DNA of 64,000 nt from DASCOT01 sp965197275 (GTDB taxonomy: Bacteria > Acidobacteriota > UBA890 > WLXD01). This document shows, one piece after another, positions 26,484 through 36,268 of the stretch; position 1 is the stretch's first letter; each line of letters starts with the position of its first letter. The position numbers and the translations under genes were made by a program. Location of the stretch: the NCBI GenBank assembly GCA_965197275.1, contig CBDAMQ010000034.1, positions 434,001 to 498,000 of the forward strand. Reading direction: 5' to 3'. The notes under the pieces are model-generated. The model ran no database searches and was not told the DNA's origin. It worked only from the letters and a program-made list of their open reading frames with translations.

Positions 26484-28861
26484 AGCCAGCGGTCTTGCAG
26501 GTGCTGGAGACGCTCGAACACGGCGGCGCCGAGCGCGTCGTCGCCGGGCTTGCCAACAACCTTGTCCCCGGCGCGCGCTCGGCCATCTGTTGCGTGAAAC
26601 GGCGCGGGGAGCTTGTCGCTGGGCTCGACCCGCGCGTCGACTGTTTTCTGCTCGACAAGGGTGAGGGGAACGATGCGAACGTCCCGTTCAGGCTGGCGCG
26701 CCTGGTGCGGCGCGACCGATACGAGGTCATCCACACGCATGCGTGGGGTGTGTTCCTCGAAGGTGCTCTGGCCGCCTGGATGACGGGCGCGAGCCACGTG
26801 CATACGGCCCACGGACCCTATCTGATACACGGCCGCGGGCTCGTGCAGCGTGCCAAGGCGCGCTTGCGGCGGATCCTCGAGCGGCTGGCTGCTCGGCGGT
26901 GCCACCGGCTCGTAGGAGTCTCCGACGCGATCGCGAAGGACATGCGCGAGGTGATGCGTCTGCCGGCGGCCCGTATTGCGACGGTTCATAACGGCGTCGA
27001 CTCGAGCCAGCGTGGCGTCGAGCTGGCGTCCCCGTTTGCCGACGCCGGCGGTCCGAGGTTGATCACCGTCGGCCGCCTCGACGGCATCAAGCAACAGCAG
27101 CTGATGCTGGAGGCGCTGGCCAGACTGCGTGACCGTTTTCCGGGAGCGCGACTGGTAATCGTCGGCGACGGCCCCGAGCGGCCGCACCTCGAACGCCGTG
27201 TTCGGGAGCTGCGGCTAGCGTCGATGGTGTGCTTCCTGGGCTTCAGAAACGACGTCGCTCGGCTGCTCGCGGAGGCCGACGTATTTCTCCTGAGCTCACG
27301 CTACGAGGGGATCTCGATCGCCTTGCTGGAGGCGCTGCGGGCGGGCGTTCCTGTGATCGCCACGCGCGTCGGTGGTGTTCCTGAGACGGTCGACGACGGC
27401 GACAGCGCGCTGCTGTTTGAAACAGGTGACGTTGCCGGCTTGGCGGCAGCGATCGAGCGACTGGCCGTCTCTCCGGATCTGGTCGCGAAGCTGGTTATCA
27501 ACGGCCGTGACCGCGTTCGAGATCACTTCTCGACCGAGGTCATGGTCGGCGCCTACGAGCGGATCTACGGTGAGGTGGCGGATCGAAGCCCAGTCCTCGG
27601 TGCCCGGCGTTTCGCGGACGAGAGGTCGAGCCCGGGAAGACTTCGGATCCTCTACCACCACCGCACGCAAGGTCGCGGGGCCGAGAGCGTGCACATTGGC
27701 AGCATCGTGCGCGCTTTCGAGGCGATGGGTCATGAGGTCACCGTCGTTGGACCTCCGGCGGTCGATGCACGGGCCACCGAAGGAATGGCGCCGGTCGACA
27801 AGTCATCGGTGGTTACGCGCGGACTCAGCTCGTTCTGGAAGTGGGTCAGCCGCTACCTGCCCGATCCGTTCTTCGAGCTGGCGGAGATTGCGTACAACCT
27901 CGTGGCGTGGTGGCGTCTGCGCCAGGTCCTGGGGGCGCAACAATATGACCTGATCTACGAACGCTACGCCTTCTATCTGATTGTCGGAGCATGGATGGCG
28001 CGGCGTCGCGGCATTCGCTTCGTGCTCGAGGCCAACGAGGTCAATGGCATCGAACAACGCGCGAGATTGCAGGTATTTCCACGACTCTGCGGCTGCTTCG
28101 AGCGTTTCCTGTTCGCTCGATGTGATGCGATTCTGCCGGTCAACTCCTATCTCGCACACATGGTCCAACAGCAGGGTGTGGCGGCTGATCGTGTGCGAGT
28201 GGTTCCCAATGCGATCGATTCACAGCTGCTTCAGTCCCGCGCACGCCGCCCGGATCTGCTCGCCAAGTACGGCCTGAGCGGACGAACCGTCGTCGGCTTC
28301 GCAGGCTGGTTCGATCACTGGGATCGACTGGAGATGCTTCTGCACGCCGTGTACCGCCTGAAGCCTGTGCACCCCGGGTTGGCAGCGTTGCTGATCGGCG
28401 ACGGGCCGATGGCCGGCGACCTACGCGCCAAGGCGCATGAGCTGGATCTGGACAACGATGTGGTCTTTACCGGCGCGGTGCAGAGTGCCGAGGTTCACGA
28501 TCATCTCGCGTTGCTCGATATCGCAGTGCTGCCACACTCGAACGTATTCGGATCGCCGATCATCCTGTTCGAGTTGATGGCCCGCCAGGTCCCGGTGGTG
28601 GCGCCGCGCTTGCCGGGGATCCGAGATGTGCTGGTGGACGATGTCAGCGTCCTACTCTTCGATCCACTCGACGGGAGCGCATTGATACAGGCCCTCGATC
28701 GCATGCTGTCAGCCCCGTTCCTGCGCCGCCGCCTGGCCGGCGTGGCCTACGATCAGCTGGTGCGGCGCCACACCTGGAGCCACAATGCCGAGCGGATTCT
28801 CGATGCCGCCGGTCTCGAGCGCGTGGCTCAACAGCCTCCGGAGATCCGCCGTGCCTCCTAG
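26480..28861 (+). CDS. Tandem fusion of two GT4 glycosyltransferases
   Basis: A 793-residue protein made of two complete GT-B transferases. Module 1 (about 1-380): VLQVLETLEHGGAERVVAGL, LITVGRLDGIKQQQLMLEAL, VIVGDGPERPHLE and the motif YEGISIALLEALRAGVPVIA. Module 2 (about 385-780): RILYHHRTQGRGAESVHIGS, YERYAFYLIVGAWMARRRGI, VGFAGWFDHWDRLEML, LLIGDGPMAGDLRAKA and SPIILFELMARQVPVVAPRL. The two modules are from different GT4 subgroups, so this is fusion of two enzymes and not a recent duplication. It could add two successive sugars. GTG 26480 overlaps the previous stop as GTGA, and the C-terminal end overlaps the next start by eleven bases. The frame is intact. Confidence 0.85.
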   Translation: MKPAVLQVLETLEHGGAERVVAGLANNLVPGARSAICCVKRRGELVAGLDPRVDCFLLDKGEGNDANVPFRLARLVRRDRYEVIHTHAWGVFLEGALAAWMTGASHVHTAHGPYLIHGRGLVQRAKARLRRILERLAARRCHRLVGVSDAIAKDMREVMRLPAARIATVHNGVDSSQRGVELASPFADAGGPRLITVGRLDGIKQQQLMLEALARLRDRFPGARLVIVGDGPERPHLERRVRELRLASMVCFLGFRNDVARLLAEADVFLLSSRYEGISIALLEALRAGVPVIATRVGGVPETVDDGDSALLFETGDVAGLAAAIERLAVSPDLVAKLVINGRDRVRDHFSTEVMVGAYERIYGEVADRSPVLGARRFADERSSPGRLRILYHHRTQGRGAESVHIGSIVRAFEAMGHEVTVVGPPAVDARATEGMAPVDKSSVVTRGLSSFWKWVSRYLPDPFFELAEIAYNLVAWWRLRQVLGAQQYDLIYERYAFYLIVGAWMARRRGIRFVLEANEVNGIEQRARLQVFPRLCGCFERFLFARCDAILPVNSYLAHMVQQQGVAADRVRVVPNAIDSQLLQSRARRPDLLAKYGLSGRTVVGFAGWFDHWDRLEMLLHAVYRLKPVHPGLAALLIGDGPMAGDLRAKAHELDLDNDVVFTGAVQSAEVHDHLALLDIAVLPHSNVFGSPIILFELMARQVPVVAPRLPGIRDVLVDDVSVLLFDPLDGSALIQALDRMLSAPFLRRRLAGVAYDQLVRRHTWSHNAERILDAAGLERVAQQPPEIRRAS

Positions 28862-30162
28862 TGGGCTCTCGAGCAACCGCGCTCCAACGCTGCCGCTGCT
28901 GGTCTTGTCAGCTGCGCTTGTCGGATCGACCGGGATCGGCGCCATACGCCTGCCGCCGATAGGCGTGGCGCGCGCATGCGCCCCGGTCGAGGTGCTGTGC
29001 GTAGACAGTACCCGGACGATCGGGATCGAGTTCAGCGACATCCAGTCGGCCGTCGATCGCGCCGGCCCAGGGGACACCGTCCTGGTTTTCGACGGTGACT
29101 ACGCTGGCTTTCGGATTTCCCACGGTGGGTCCGCTGGCCGACAGTTGCGGGTCAAGGCCGTCGACCGCGGGGCGCGCGTGGTGAGTGTGGCCCCGGGTCT
29201 GGAGGAGAGCATCTACATCGAGAATGTCAGCTACGTAACCCTCGAGGGCTTTGTGGTCGAACGTCGGGGTGCGCGCGGATTCGGAATCGGCGCGCGCGAC
29301 GCCAGCGCCGACAGCCCGATGCTTGGCCTGGAGATCCGCAACAACGTGGTCGCCGACTCCGGCGACGTGAACATCTACCTGTCGCACGTTGCCGACTCGA
29401 TCGTAGAGGGCAACGTCACCACCGGGTCTCGCACCGCCCATGGCATCTATTTGACCAACGCAGGTTCCGACAACACGGTGCTGCGCGGCAACAACGCGCA
29501 CCACAACTTTCTCAACGGCATTCACTTCAACGGCGACGGCCGGTTCGGTGGCGACGGCGTCCAGACGGGTCTGCTGATCGACGGCAACATCCTGCACCAT
29601 AATGGTCAGAGCGGACTCAACATGGACGGCGTGCAGGAGTCCGAGATACGAAACAACCTCGTGTTCGCCAACCGTCGCCATGCCATGCGTGGCTATGCGA
29701 TCGATGCTGACGCCGGCCCGGCCGGACTCGTGATCGTCAACAACACGTTCGTTGGCAACGGCGGCTGGGCCGTGAAGCTCACCGACGACAGTGGCGGTCA
29801 CACGATGTTCAACAACATCCTCCTGTCGCACAGCGGGAGTATCGCCGTCGGACATCCGGATCTGGCCAGCAACGGCAACGTCGTGGTCTCGGAATTCTCT
29901 TTCGATGGCGAGGAGACCACGGTTAGTCTCGATGATTGGCAGCGGGCCGGCTACGACGCCGGTTCTCGGCGGTTGCTCGCGGCCGACCTGTTCACTGCTC
30001 CCGCGAACGACGATTTTCGCCTCCGCCCCACCTCGCCCCGCACGTGGCCTCGGGCTGCGGGCTCTCAACGGTCACCGCGCTCCACAGTTCGATCTTTCGG
30101 GCCGCTCCCGTGCTGCCGGCCAGGCGCCGGGACGCCGGGGCGTTGGTTGCCGCCGGGATTGA
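28851..30162 (+). pseudogene. Secreted right-handed parallel beta-helix protein (copy 1), frame lost near the end
   Basis: GTG 28851 gives a signal-like N-terminus (RAPTLPLLVLSAALVGSTGI) and a repetitive beta-helix with DIQSAVDRAGPGDTVLVFDG, SYVTLEGFVVERRG, HGIYLTNAGSDNTVLRGN and FLNGIHFNGDGRFGGDGVQT. The fold is that of polysaccharide lyases and epimerases and of NosD-like proteins. The main frame is sound to about 30025 (NDDFRLRP). It then leaves the protein-like frame, which continues as GLRALNGHRAPQFDLSGRSR in the next frame and as DAGALVAAGIELA in a third, so two indels lie near 30025 and 30125. The exact end is uncertain. A close paralogue follows at 30341. It may cut or epimerise the exported polymer. 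Confidence 0.7.
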
Positions 30163-30340
30163 GCTCGCGGCGCCGTCAGGCTGTGTGTGGGTGCGATTGC
30201 CGCATGCTGTCGAGTGCTTCGCGACGGCTCTCCGATTCCTCCCTGGAGCTCTGTTTTGGCTTCTTCCAAGCCTCGCGAAACGGGTACATTCACTGCAGGA
30301 GAAGCTCCGCATCGGCCTGCCGGCACAGGAGAAAAGCGCC
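30163..30340 (+). other. Gap between the two beta-helix genes
   Basis: About 180 bp with an open but non-protein-like frame. It ends with AGGAGA eight bases upstream of ATG 30341, a good ribosome binding site. No promoter is clear. Confidence 0.5.
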
Positions 30341-31679
30341 ATGAGTGCGTGCACGAGCGCACCGACACACGGACTGCGGCTGGCGCTCGCCTTGGCGCTG
30401 GTTGCCACGTCCGCGCGGGCGTACTCACTGGCTGCCGAAAGCGTGAATTGCGGTCGCACCGACACCCTTTGTGTGGACGTGGTCGCCGGCGAGACCCAGG
30501 AGTTCACCACCATTCAAGATGCCGTCAACAAGGCCCGCCGAGGCCGCACGGTAGTGGTCTTCCCGGGTGACTACGACGGTTTCCGGGTAACCAAGCGCGG
30601 TACGGCCAAGAAGCGCATCACCATCGTCGGGATGCCTGGGGCGCGCATCACCGGCACCGAAGCGAAGAGCGACGAAGGCGTCTACCTGTCGCGTACCTCC
30701 TACGTGACCATCGAAGGATTCGAGATCGACGCCCGCGGGATGAAGCGCGGTATCGGCAGCCACGATTCGTCGGCTGCCAGCCCTAGCCGGGACTCCAGAT
30801 CCTGAACAACCGTGTCTACGGAGCAGACCAGACGAACATCTACTTGTCTCATGCGCGAGATGCGCTGATCGCCGGCAACATGGCGTACAACTCGATCGAA
30901 GCTCATGGCATCTATCTGACCAACGCCGGCTCCGACGACACCGTACTGCGGGGAAACGAGTGCTTCGACAACTTTCTGAACGGCATCCATTTCAACGGCG
31001 ATGCACGCTTCGGAGGCGACGGGGTGCACACCGGCCTTCTCATCGAGGCCAACCGGTTGCACGACAACGGGCAGAACGGCCTCGACATGGATGGGGTGCG
31101 CGAGTCGACGCTGCGCAACAACGTTATCTACCCGGAACGTGCGCCACGGGCTACGTGCTTTCGCCATTGATTCTGCCGCCGGCCCGGCCGACCTGGTGAT
31201 CGCCAACAACAGTTTCTCTGCCAACGGCGGCTGGGCGGTCAAGCTCACCCAGGATGACGGCGGTCACACCATCTTCAACAACGTGCTGCTGTCAGACGTC
31301 GGCAGCGTGGCGGTGGAGCACGCTGTCTTCGGCAGCGACAGCAATATTGTCGGCAACGTGTTCTCGCTCGACGGCGAGACAACCGTCATCGCGTTTCCGC
31401 CTGGCGAGCTGCTGGCCTGGGGGGTGCTTCGCAGAAGTCGACCGACAAGAGGGTGTATCGCCGACCTCGTCGGCGCGACTATCGCCTGAAGGCCGGGTCC
31501 CGGCGATCGATGCGGGCGTTTTGGCGTTGCAGGGCACGTCAGCCCCGGCGACGGATATCGACGGCGCGGCGCGACCGCACGGGGCCGGGATCGATGCCGG
31601 CGCCTACGAGCGTGGATCGTCACCGACGCCGCGTGGGCCGACAACCGGGAAGTGCCATGACGCTGAGCTCGAGGGGTGA
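30341..31679 (+). pseudogene. Secreted parallel beta-helix protein (copy 2), at least four indels
   Basis: A paralogue of the preceding gene. It starts MSACTSAPTHGLRLALALAL with a signal peptide ending near ARAYS, then DTLCVDVVAGETQEFTTIQD. The frame changes near 30785 (continuing GLQILNNRVYGADQTNIYLS), near 31135 (continuing AFAIDSAAGPADLVIANNSF), and at least twice between 31420 and 31500 before PAIDAGVLALQGTSAPATDI and the end DAGAYERGSSPTP at 31679. Between lesions the residues closely follow copy 1: HGIYLTNAGSDDTVLRGNE and NGGWAVKLTQDDGGHTIFNN. It is non-functional as read. The preserved quality between lesions suggests very recent damage or sequence errors. Confidence 0.7.
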
Positions 31680-31682
31680 CTC

Positions 31683-32395
31683 GTGAGGCTGACCGGATAC
31701 CTTGGGCGTGCGGTCGCTCGGGCGATGTGGCCAACGCAGGTCATCTCTCGCCTACCGGCTGGCCGCGATGCCCGCGTATGCCTGACCTTCGACGACGGGC
31801 CGCATCGTGAGCACACGCCGAGGATCCTCGAAATCCTGCGGCGCAACGAGGTCCAAGCGACGTTTTTCTTCACCGGTTTCGAGGCCGAGGAGATGCCCGA
31901 GCTGGTGCGCGCTGCGCACGACCAGGGCCACGATGTTGCCAACCACGGATACCGCCATTTCCGTCTGAGCGAGATCTCCCACGATGATTTCATGGTCAAC
32001 GTCCAGCGCGGCCAAGAGGTGCTCGAGCAGATCCTGGGCGACTCCCTGCCGCGTGTGTTTCGTCCGCCATACGGCGCCGTCGGCTTGCGCGAGCTACTGG
32101 CTCTGCGCCGGGCAGGACACCGCATCGTTCTGTGGACTGTGGACAGTACCGACAGTTGGTTGAGCGATCCGGATGAGGTCGTGGCGGCGGTGCTTGACGG
32201 ACCGTTGCGAACCGATCCATCGTGCTGTTGCACGAGGACTACGAGTGGACAGTTCGGGCGCTGCCGCGTCTGGTGCGGGATATCCGCGAGCGCGGATTCC
32301 GTCTCGTGCCCTTGCTGGGTAGCGGGCATCCGATGGTGACCGCTGACGATGAACCTCGGTTACTCGGTGGACGGAGCAGTCGACGATGCGCGTGA
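31683..32395 (+). pseudogene. Small NodB-family polysaccharide deacetylase, one frameshift
   Basis: GTG 31683 begins MRLTGYLGRAVARAMWPTQV. The NodB core has VCLTFDDGPHREHTPRILEI, ATFFFTGFEAEEM, the histidine motif DVANHGYRHFRLSE, FRPPYGAVGLREL and LWTVDSTDSW. Near 32205-32216 one base is missing; the correct continuation is SIVLLHEDYEWTVRALPRLV, including the C-terminal HED motif, and ends at TGA 32393. As read, the protein would lose this last conserved motif. About 237 residues when repaired, normal for the short form of this family. It is the second of three deacetylases in the locus. Confidence 0.75.
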
Positions 32396-32455
32396 GTACC
32401 GGTTCGACAGAAACGCAGCCGACCTCGGCGGGGACACCGCTTCGATTGGCATTGA

Positions 32456-34204
32456 TTGCCGAGTTCCCACTCCACTAGCTCGAGCTCACCAGGCGCCACC
32501 TCAAGCCTGTACCACGCTCGCAGCCACGATGGTTGGAAGTACCTGCTGCCGGTGGGTGCTAACCGTCGGGTTGCGTGTGTTGACGGTGCTTCGGCGCGTA
32601 CGACGCTGGCGTTGTCCGACCTGTGCGACGAGATTATTGCTGTGCCCCTTGTGCCGGCGGCTGCGGCTGGTATCCGCGCGCAGGTGGAAGCGGCCGGTTG
32701 TACCAACGTCAGGATCGCTGAGCCCGTGGGTGTTTGGTGCCCCGACGCCGAGCCGTTGGACGGGTTGGTGATGACGGTGGGCGGTGCAAGTGGCTGTCCT
32801 GGTGACGCTCCCACGCAAGTTCCCAGGCGCCACCTAGTGGATATCCTGCGCCGCGCCCATGGTGCGCTTACGGACACCGGATTCATCTTCGCTTCCGCCG
32901 CCAACCTGCTGGCGTACAACGGCATGTGGTCGGGTGCCGACCACGCCAACAACGCGCTGCGCACCGCCGGGGCGCCGGCGCTGGCGCGTCTCGTGCGCCG
33001 TGCCGGCTATTGTCACGCCCGCGTCTTTCCGCTGCTCACCTGGCATGACCGGCAGGTAGTTCAAGTTCTCATGCCAGCGGGGTATCGATCGTTCACCGAT
33101 GTGGGCGGCCACCGGGAGCGGCTTCGCGAGCTCCTGCTGGGCCGGATCGGTAGCCGTGTGTGGGCTCCGGAGTACGGCGTGCTGGCGTACAAGGGAGACG
33201 CGCGAGCCAGTCTGTTCGAGGCGCTGGTGGAACGCAGCAACGAGCAAACCGAGGGCGTCGGCGCGCCGTCTTCCGTCAAGCGCTATGTGGTGCTGGCAGA
33301 CAAGATTGTCCTTTCGCTCGGCGGAGCCGGCGGGTCGCAAGGCGACCGCGTCATCGTGATGCCTCGTACCGAGGCTGGTGCGCGCCAGCGTCACCACGAG
33401 GCAAAGATCCTGCAGCAGGCTCGTAGGCTGCCGGAGGAGCTGCGCGCCCACGTACCGCGATGGCTCGGCTCCGGGAAGTTCCTCAAGACGTCGTTCGTCG
33501 TTATAGAGGAGCTTCGCGGTCAATGCATCGATGCGCCGGTACGTGATCTGGAACAGGTCTGTACCGCGGCCGCAGACTTCCTGCTACGACTTCATTGTCA
33601 CAGTCGCGCCGAGGTGCTGATGGACGAGGCGGCGTGGGAGGAGCTTTGCGAAGCGCTGTTCCGCCAGGCGGCGCGGCGACACTCGGCGGCGCGACCGTTG
33701 CTTGACCGGATCGAGGCCCATGTGCGTACGGCGCTCATCGGAGCCTCGGTCCCTACCGTATGGGTGCATGGTGACTTCAAGATCGAGAACGTGGTTGTCG
33801 ATCGCACCACGCGTCGGCCGACGGGGGTGATCGACTGGGAGCTGTCTCAGCTTCGAGGCCTGCCGCTGATCGACCCGCTCTACCTGCTGACCTACAACCA
33901 CATGCTGCGCCGCGGAAGTGGATTCCATCAGGTCTTCTGCGAGGTCGCGCTTGACGGCGACTGGACACCCTGGGAGTTGGGCCTGCTCCAAAACTACCTG
34001 GACCAGCTGGCGATCGACCCGAGCTTGATGGATGCCATGGTGGCAATGCTGCCGGTGCACGCTCTGGCACGGCGGCTAACGTATGACATGAGCTCGGCCC
34101 ACGATCGGCGTGCTGCGCTCGGCATGCTCGAGGCGTTGATCGAACGCCTCGATGCAACCGCGGCCAGACGTAGTGGAACGGCACCTACCGGCACTTACGG
34201 CTGA
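32456..34204 (+). CDS. Methyltransferase-like N-terminal region fused to an APH-type phosphotransferase
   Basis: A 582-residue protein. The N-terminal 250 residues look like a degenerate class I methyltransferase: GWKYLLPVGANRRVACVDGA, LSDLCDEIIAVPLVPAA, LDGLVMTVGG and LVDILRRAHGALTDTGFIFA. The C-terminal half is an aminoglycoside phosphotransferase/choline kinase-like kinase with VVIEELRGQ, the catalytic loop VWVHGDFKIENVVVD and the metal motif GVIDWELSQ. It probably phosphorylates a sugar or lipid-linked precursor in this locus, not an antibiotic. The TTG start at 32456 is weak; ATG 32386, which overlaps the deacetylase stop, reads plausibly (MRVSTGSTETQPTS) in another frame until a stop, so one more indel near 32450-32475 is possible. 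Confidence 0.65.
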   Translation: MPSSHSTSSSSPGATSSLYHARSHDGWKYLLPVGANRRVACVDGASARTTLALSDLCDEIIAVPLVPAAAAGIRAQVEAAGCTNVRIAEPVGVWCPDAEPLDGLVMTVGGASGCPGDAPTQVPRRHLVDILRRAHGALTDTGFIFASAANLLAYNGMWSGADHANNALRTAGAPALARLVRRAGYCHARVFPLLTWHDRQVVQVLMPAGYRSFTDVGGHRERLRELLLGRIGSRVWAPEYGVLAYKGDARASLFEALVERSNEQTEGVGAPSSVKRYVVLADKIVLSLGGAGGSQGDRVIVMPRTEAGARQRHHEAKILQQARRLPEELRAHVPRWLGSGKFLKTSFVVIEELRGQCIDAPVRDLEQVCTAAADFLLRLHCHSRAEVLMDEAAWEELCEALFRQAARRHSAARPLLDRIEAHVRTALIGASVPTVWVHGDFKIENVVVDRTTRRPTGVIDWELSQLRGLPLIDPLYLLTYNHMLRRGSGFHQVFCEVALDGDWTPWELGLLQNYLDQLAIDPSLMDAMVAMLPVHALARRLTYDMSSAHDRRAALGMLEALIERLDATAARRSGTAPTGTYG

Positions 34205-34214
34205 GAATGGCGAG

Positions 34215-35372
34215 ATGATATCGGCGAGACCAGAGTTGATGAGGTATCGGCTCCCCGGCGGGGCGACCTACGTTGTCTTCCAGGATGCGTCGGCTATCGA
34301 GTCGCTGAGCGCTGACTGGGCACGGCTATAGTCACGCCAGCGGCGTCCGTCGCCGATGCTGGAGCTCGAGTGGGTACGCAAGTGGTGGGCGCGACACGGC
34401 CACATGGGCGATGCGCTCGTTGTTGGCGTCTACGAGGACGACGAGCTTATCGGACTAGCGCCGCTGTACGTACGTCACCGTGGCCGTGGCCTGCGCGGCA
34501 TGCTCCGAACGGTGCATTTCATCGGCACGGGAGAGCCCGAGATAGAGGAAGTCTGCGGCGAGAACCTCGGTTGGCTCGCCGTCGAGGGCGCCGTCCCGGT
34601 GGTGACCGACGCCGTAGCCCGCGTGCTACTTCGACATCGGGCCGCTTGGGATCGAATCGCCCTGCAATGCATGGGCCCGGAGACCCCGCCTGCGGTCGAC
34701 CTCCAGAACCGGCTCCGGCCGGCATTGCTCGAATCGTCGGTGGTTAGCCACCGCAACAGCGTGGTCAACGTTTCGCGGCTCGATGATTATCTGGGCGGGC
34801 TCGATTCGAGCAGCCGCCGGGCGCGTTTCCGACGCTGGCTACGCCGCGGGGAACAAGCGAACGTCGAGGTCGTTAAAGCGCAAACCGCCGAAGAGGCGCT
34901 GCGCATGTTCGACGAGTTGGTGCGCCTTCACCAGTCGCACTGGGAGGGCCGCGGTGAGCCTGGCGCGTGTTCGAGCGCCTCGTTCCGAGACTTCCATCGG
35001 GCGATGATCCGCCACTACGCTGCCAGTGGTCGCCTCTGGGTCTTCGGGCTCAAGCACGAAGACCGCTGGATCGCGCTGCACTACGACATCGAAGCGGGTG
35101 ACACTCTGTACTACTACCTGTCCGGGATCGACCCGCAGAGCTCACCGAAGCTCTCGCCGGGGAATCTGATCCTGCTGCATGCGGTGGACCTCGCCGCCCG
35201 GTGTGGTCTCGAGCGCCTCGATCTCATGGCCGGTGACTACGCCTTCAAGCGCCACCTGTCCAACGATGCTGGCGAGATGGTGACACTCGAAGGGCTCGGC
35301 AAGAGCGCGATAGGGCGTGTATGGCGCCGGGTAAGGGACGCGCGGCGGCTGGCGCGCCGCCAGACGGCCTGA
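34215..35372 (+). pseudogene. FemAB/GNAT-like protein of XrtA-type loci with an in-frame amber codon
   Basis: From ATG 34215 the frame reads MISARPELMRYRLPGGATYV up to ADWARL, then TAG at 34329, then SRQRRPSPMLELEWVRKWWA in the same frame. TGG to TAG is the simplest explanation because tryptophan-like residues are common at this place. The remaining protein (ATG 34356 onward, 338 residues) has the family features: GVYEDDELIGLAPLYVRHRG, SSRRARFRRWLRRGEQANVE, LHQSHWEGRG, HYDIEAGDTLYYYLSGID and LDLMAGDYAFKRHLS. These GNAT-fold proteins are thought to add amino-acid or acyl groups to the polysaccharide. Translation from 34356 might still give a nearly complete protein. Confidence 0.75.
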
Positions 35373-35374
35373 TC

Positions 35375-36268
35375 TCAGGCGAGTGCAGCTTCGTCGGTCG
35401 CAGTGCGGCGATGATGATCAAGCTGTAAGGCTGCGTCGACGGAGGTGAACGCGAAGGCGCTCAGCAGGCGCTCGAGGCGCTCTTCAATACGCCCGAGCCC
35501 GATGTTGTGTCGCAATCGGTTGGCCGGAGTTGCCGCCATCAGCGGCTGGTCCGGGTCGAGCTCCCAGGGGTGCAGATACACGACTGCGGGGCGACGCTCC
35601 ACATGATTGATGCGCCGAATGGCCCACTCCGTGAGCCACATGGGATACGCGCGCAGGTAGCCGCCACCGGCAACAGGCAGGTTGCGACCGAACAGCTGCA
35701 CCGCTGGCGGCGGCACCTCGATGAGCCCCTCGTGCCGGGAGTCGGGGTCGACGATTTGGTGGATCTCACGAGGCGCGGTCGGCACCCCGTAGCGCTGGCG
35801 CCGGATTGGATAGACGCTGGAGTCGTACAGGTAGCCACTGGTCGCCAGGACGTCGAGCGCCCACCAGCTGGCCTCGACGATGCTGAAGCTCGGAGCGCGG
35901 CAGCCGATCACCGCGTCGCCGATCAGATCCTCGAGAGTGTGCTTGGCTCGGACCACATCCTGCTCGAACTGTTCCGGTGTCATCCGGTAGACGAGCTCGT
36001 GCCCCCAGCCATGCGATGCGACCTCATGACCCGTGTCGTGGATCTCCTGCACGAGAGCCGGGTAGCGTTTGGCGATCCATCCAAGGACAAAGAACGTGGC
36101 TCGAACCCCGTGTCGGTCGATCACGCGCAGCAAGCGGCGCGTGTTGTACTCCACGCGACCGGGGAGCACATCCCAGCGGTCCCGCGTCGCAGTGCCGCCT
36201 AGTCCAGTGGCGTGGAAGTAGTCCTCCACTTCGACGGTCAACAGGTTGGTTAGCGGCGCCGGGCTCAT
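35375..36268 (-). CDS. XrtA-locus type polysaccharide deacetylase
   Basis: A 297-residue NodB-fold enzyme of the PEP-CTERM-locus subfamily, recognised by the N-terminus LLTVEVEDYFHATG, RVEYNTRRLLRVIDRHGVRA, ATFFVLGWIAKRYPALVQEI, the histidines in EVASHGWGHELVYRMTPEQF, GCRAPSFSIVEASWWALDVL, PIRRQRYGVP and VYLHPWELDPDQP. It likely acts on the exopolysaccharide. ATG 36268 overlaps the stop of the sugar transferase gene as ATGA; the frame extends to 36424 only within that gene. The two genes should be co-transcribed from the sigma-54 promoter at 37824-37839. It faces the FemAB gene tail to tail with two bases between stops. Confidence 0.9.
   Translation of the reverse strand: MSPAPLTNLLTVEVEDYFHATGLGGTATRDRWDVLPGRVEYNTRRLLRVIDRHGVRATFFVLGWIAKRYPALVQEIHDTGHEVASHGWGHELVYRMTPEQFEQDVVRAKHTLEDLIGDAVIGCRAPSFSIVEASWWALDVLATSGYLYDSSVYPIRRQRYGVPTAPREIHQIVDPDSRHEGLIEVPPPAVQLFGRNLPVAGGGYLRAYPMWLTEWAIRRINHVERRPAVVYLHPWELDPDQPLMAATPANRLRHNIGLGRIEERLERLLSAFAFTSVDAALQLDHHRRTATDEAALA

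Noticed and set aside
32456..34204. Antibiotic resistance (aminoglycoside phosphotransferase)
   Set aside because: The kinase domain is APH-like, but it is fused to a methyltransferase-like domain within a glycan locus; a role in precursor or chain-end phosphorylation is more likely.
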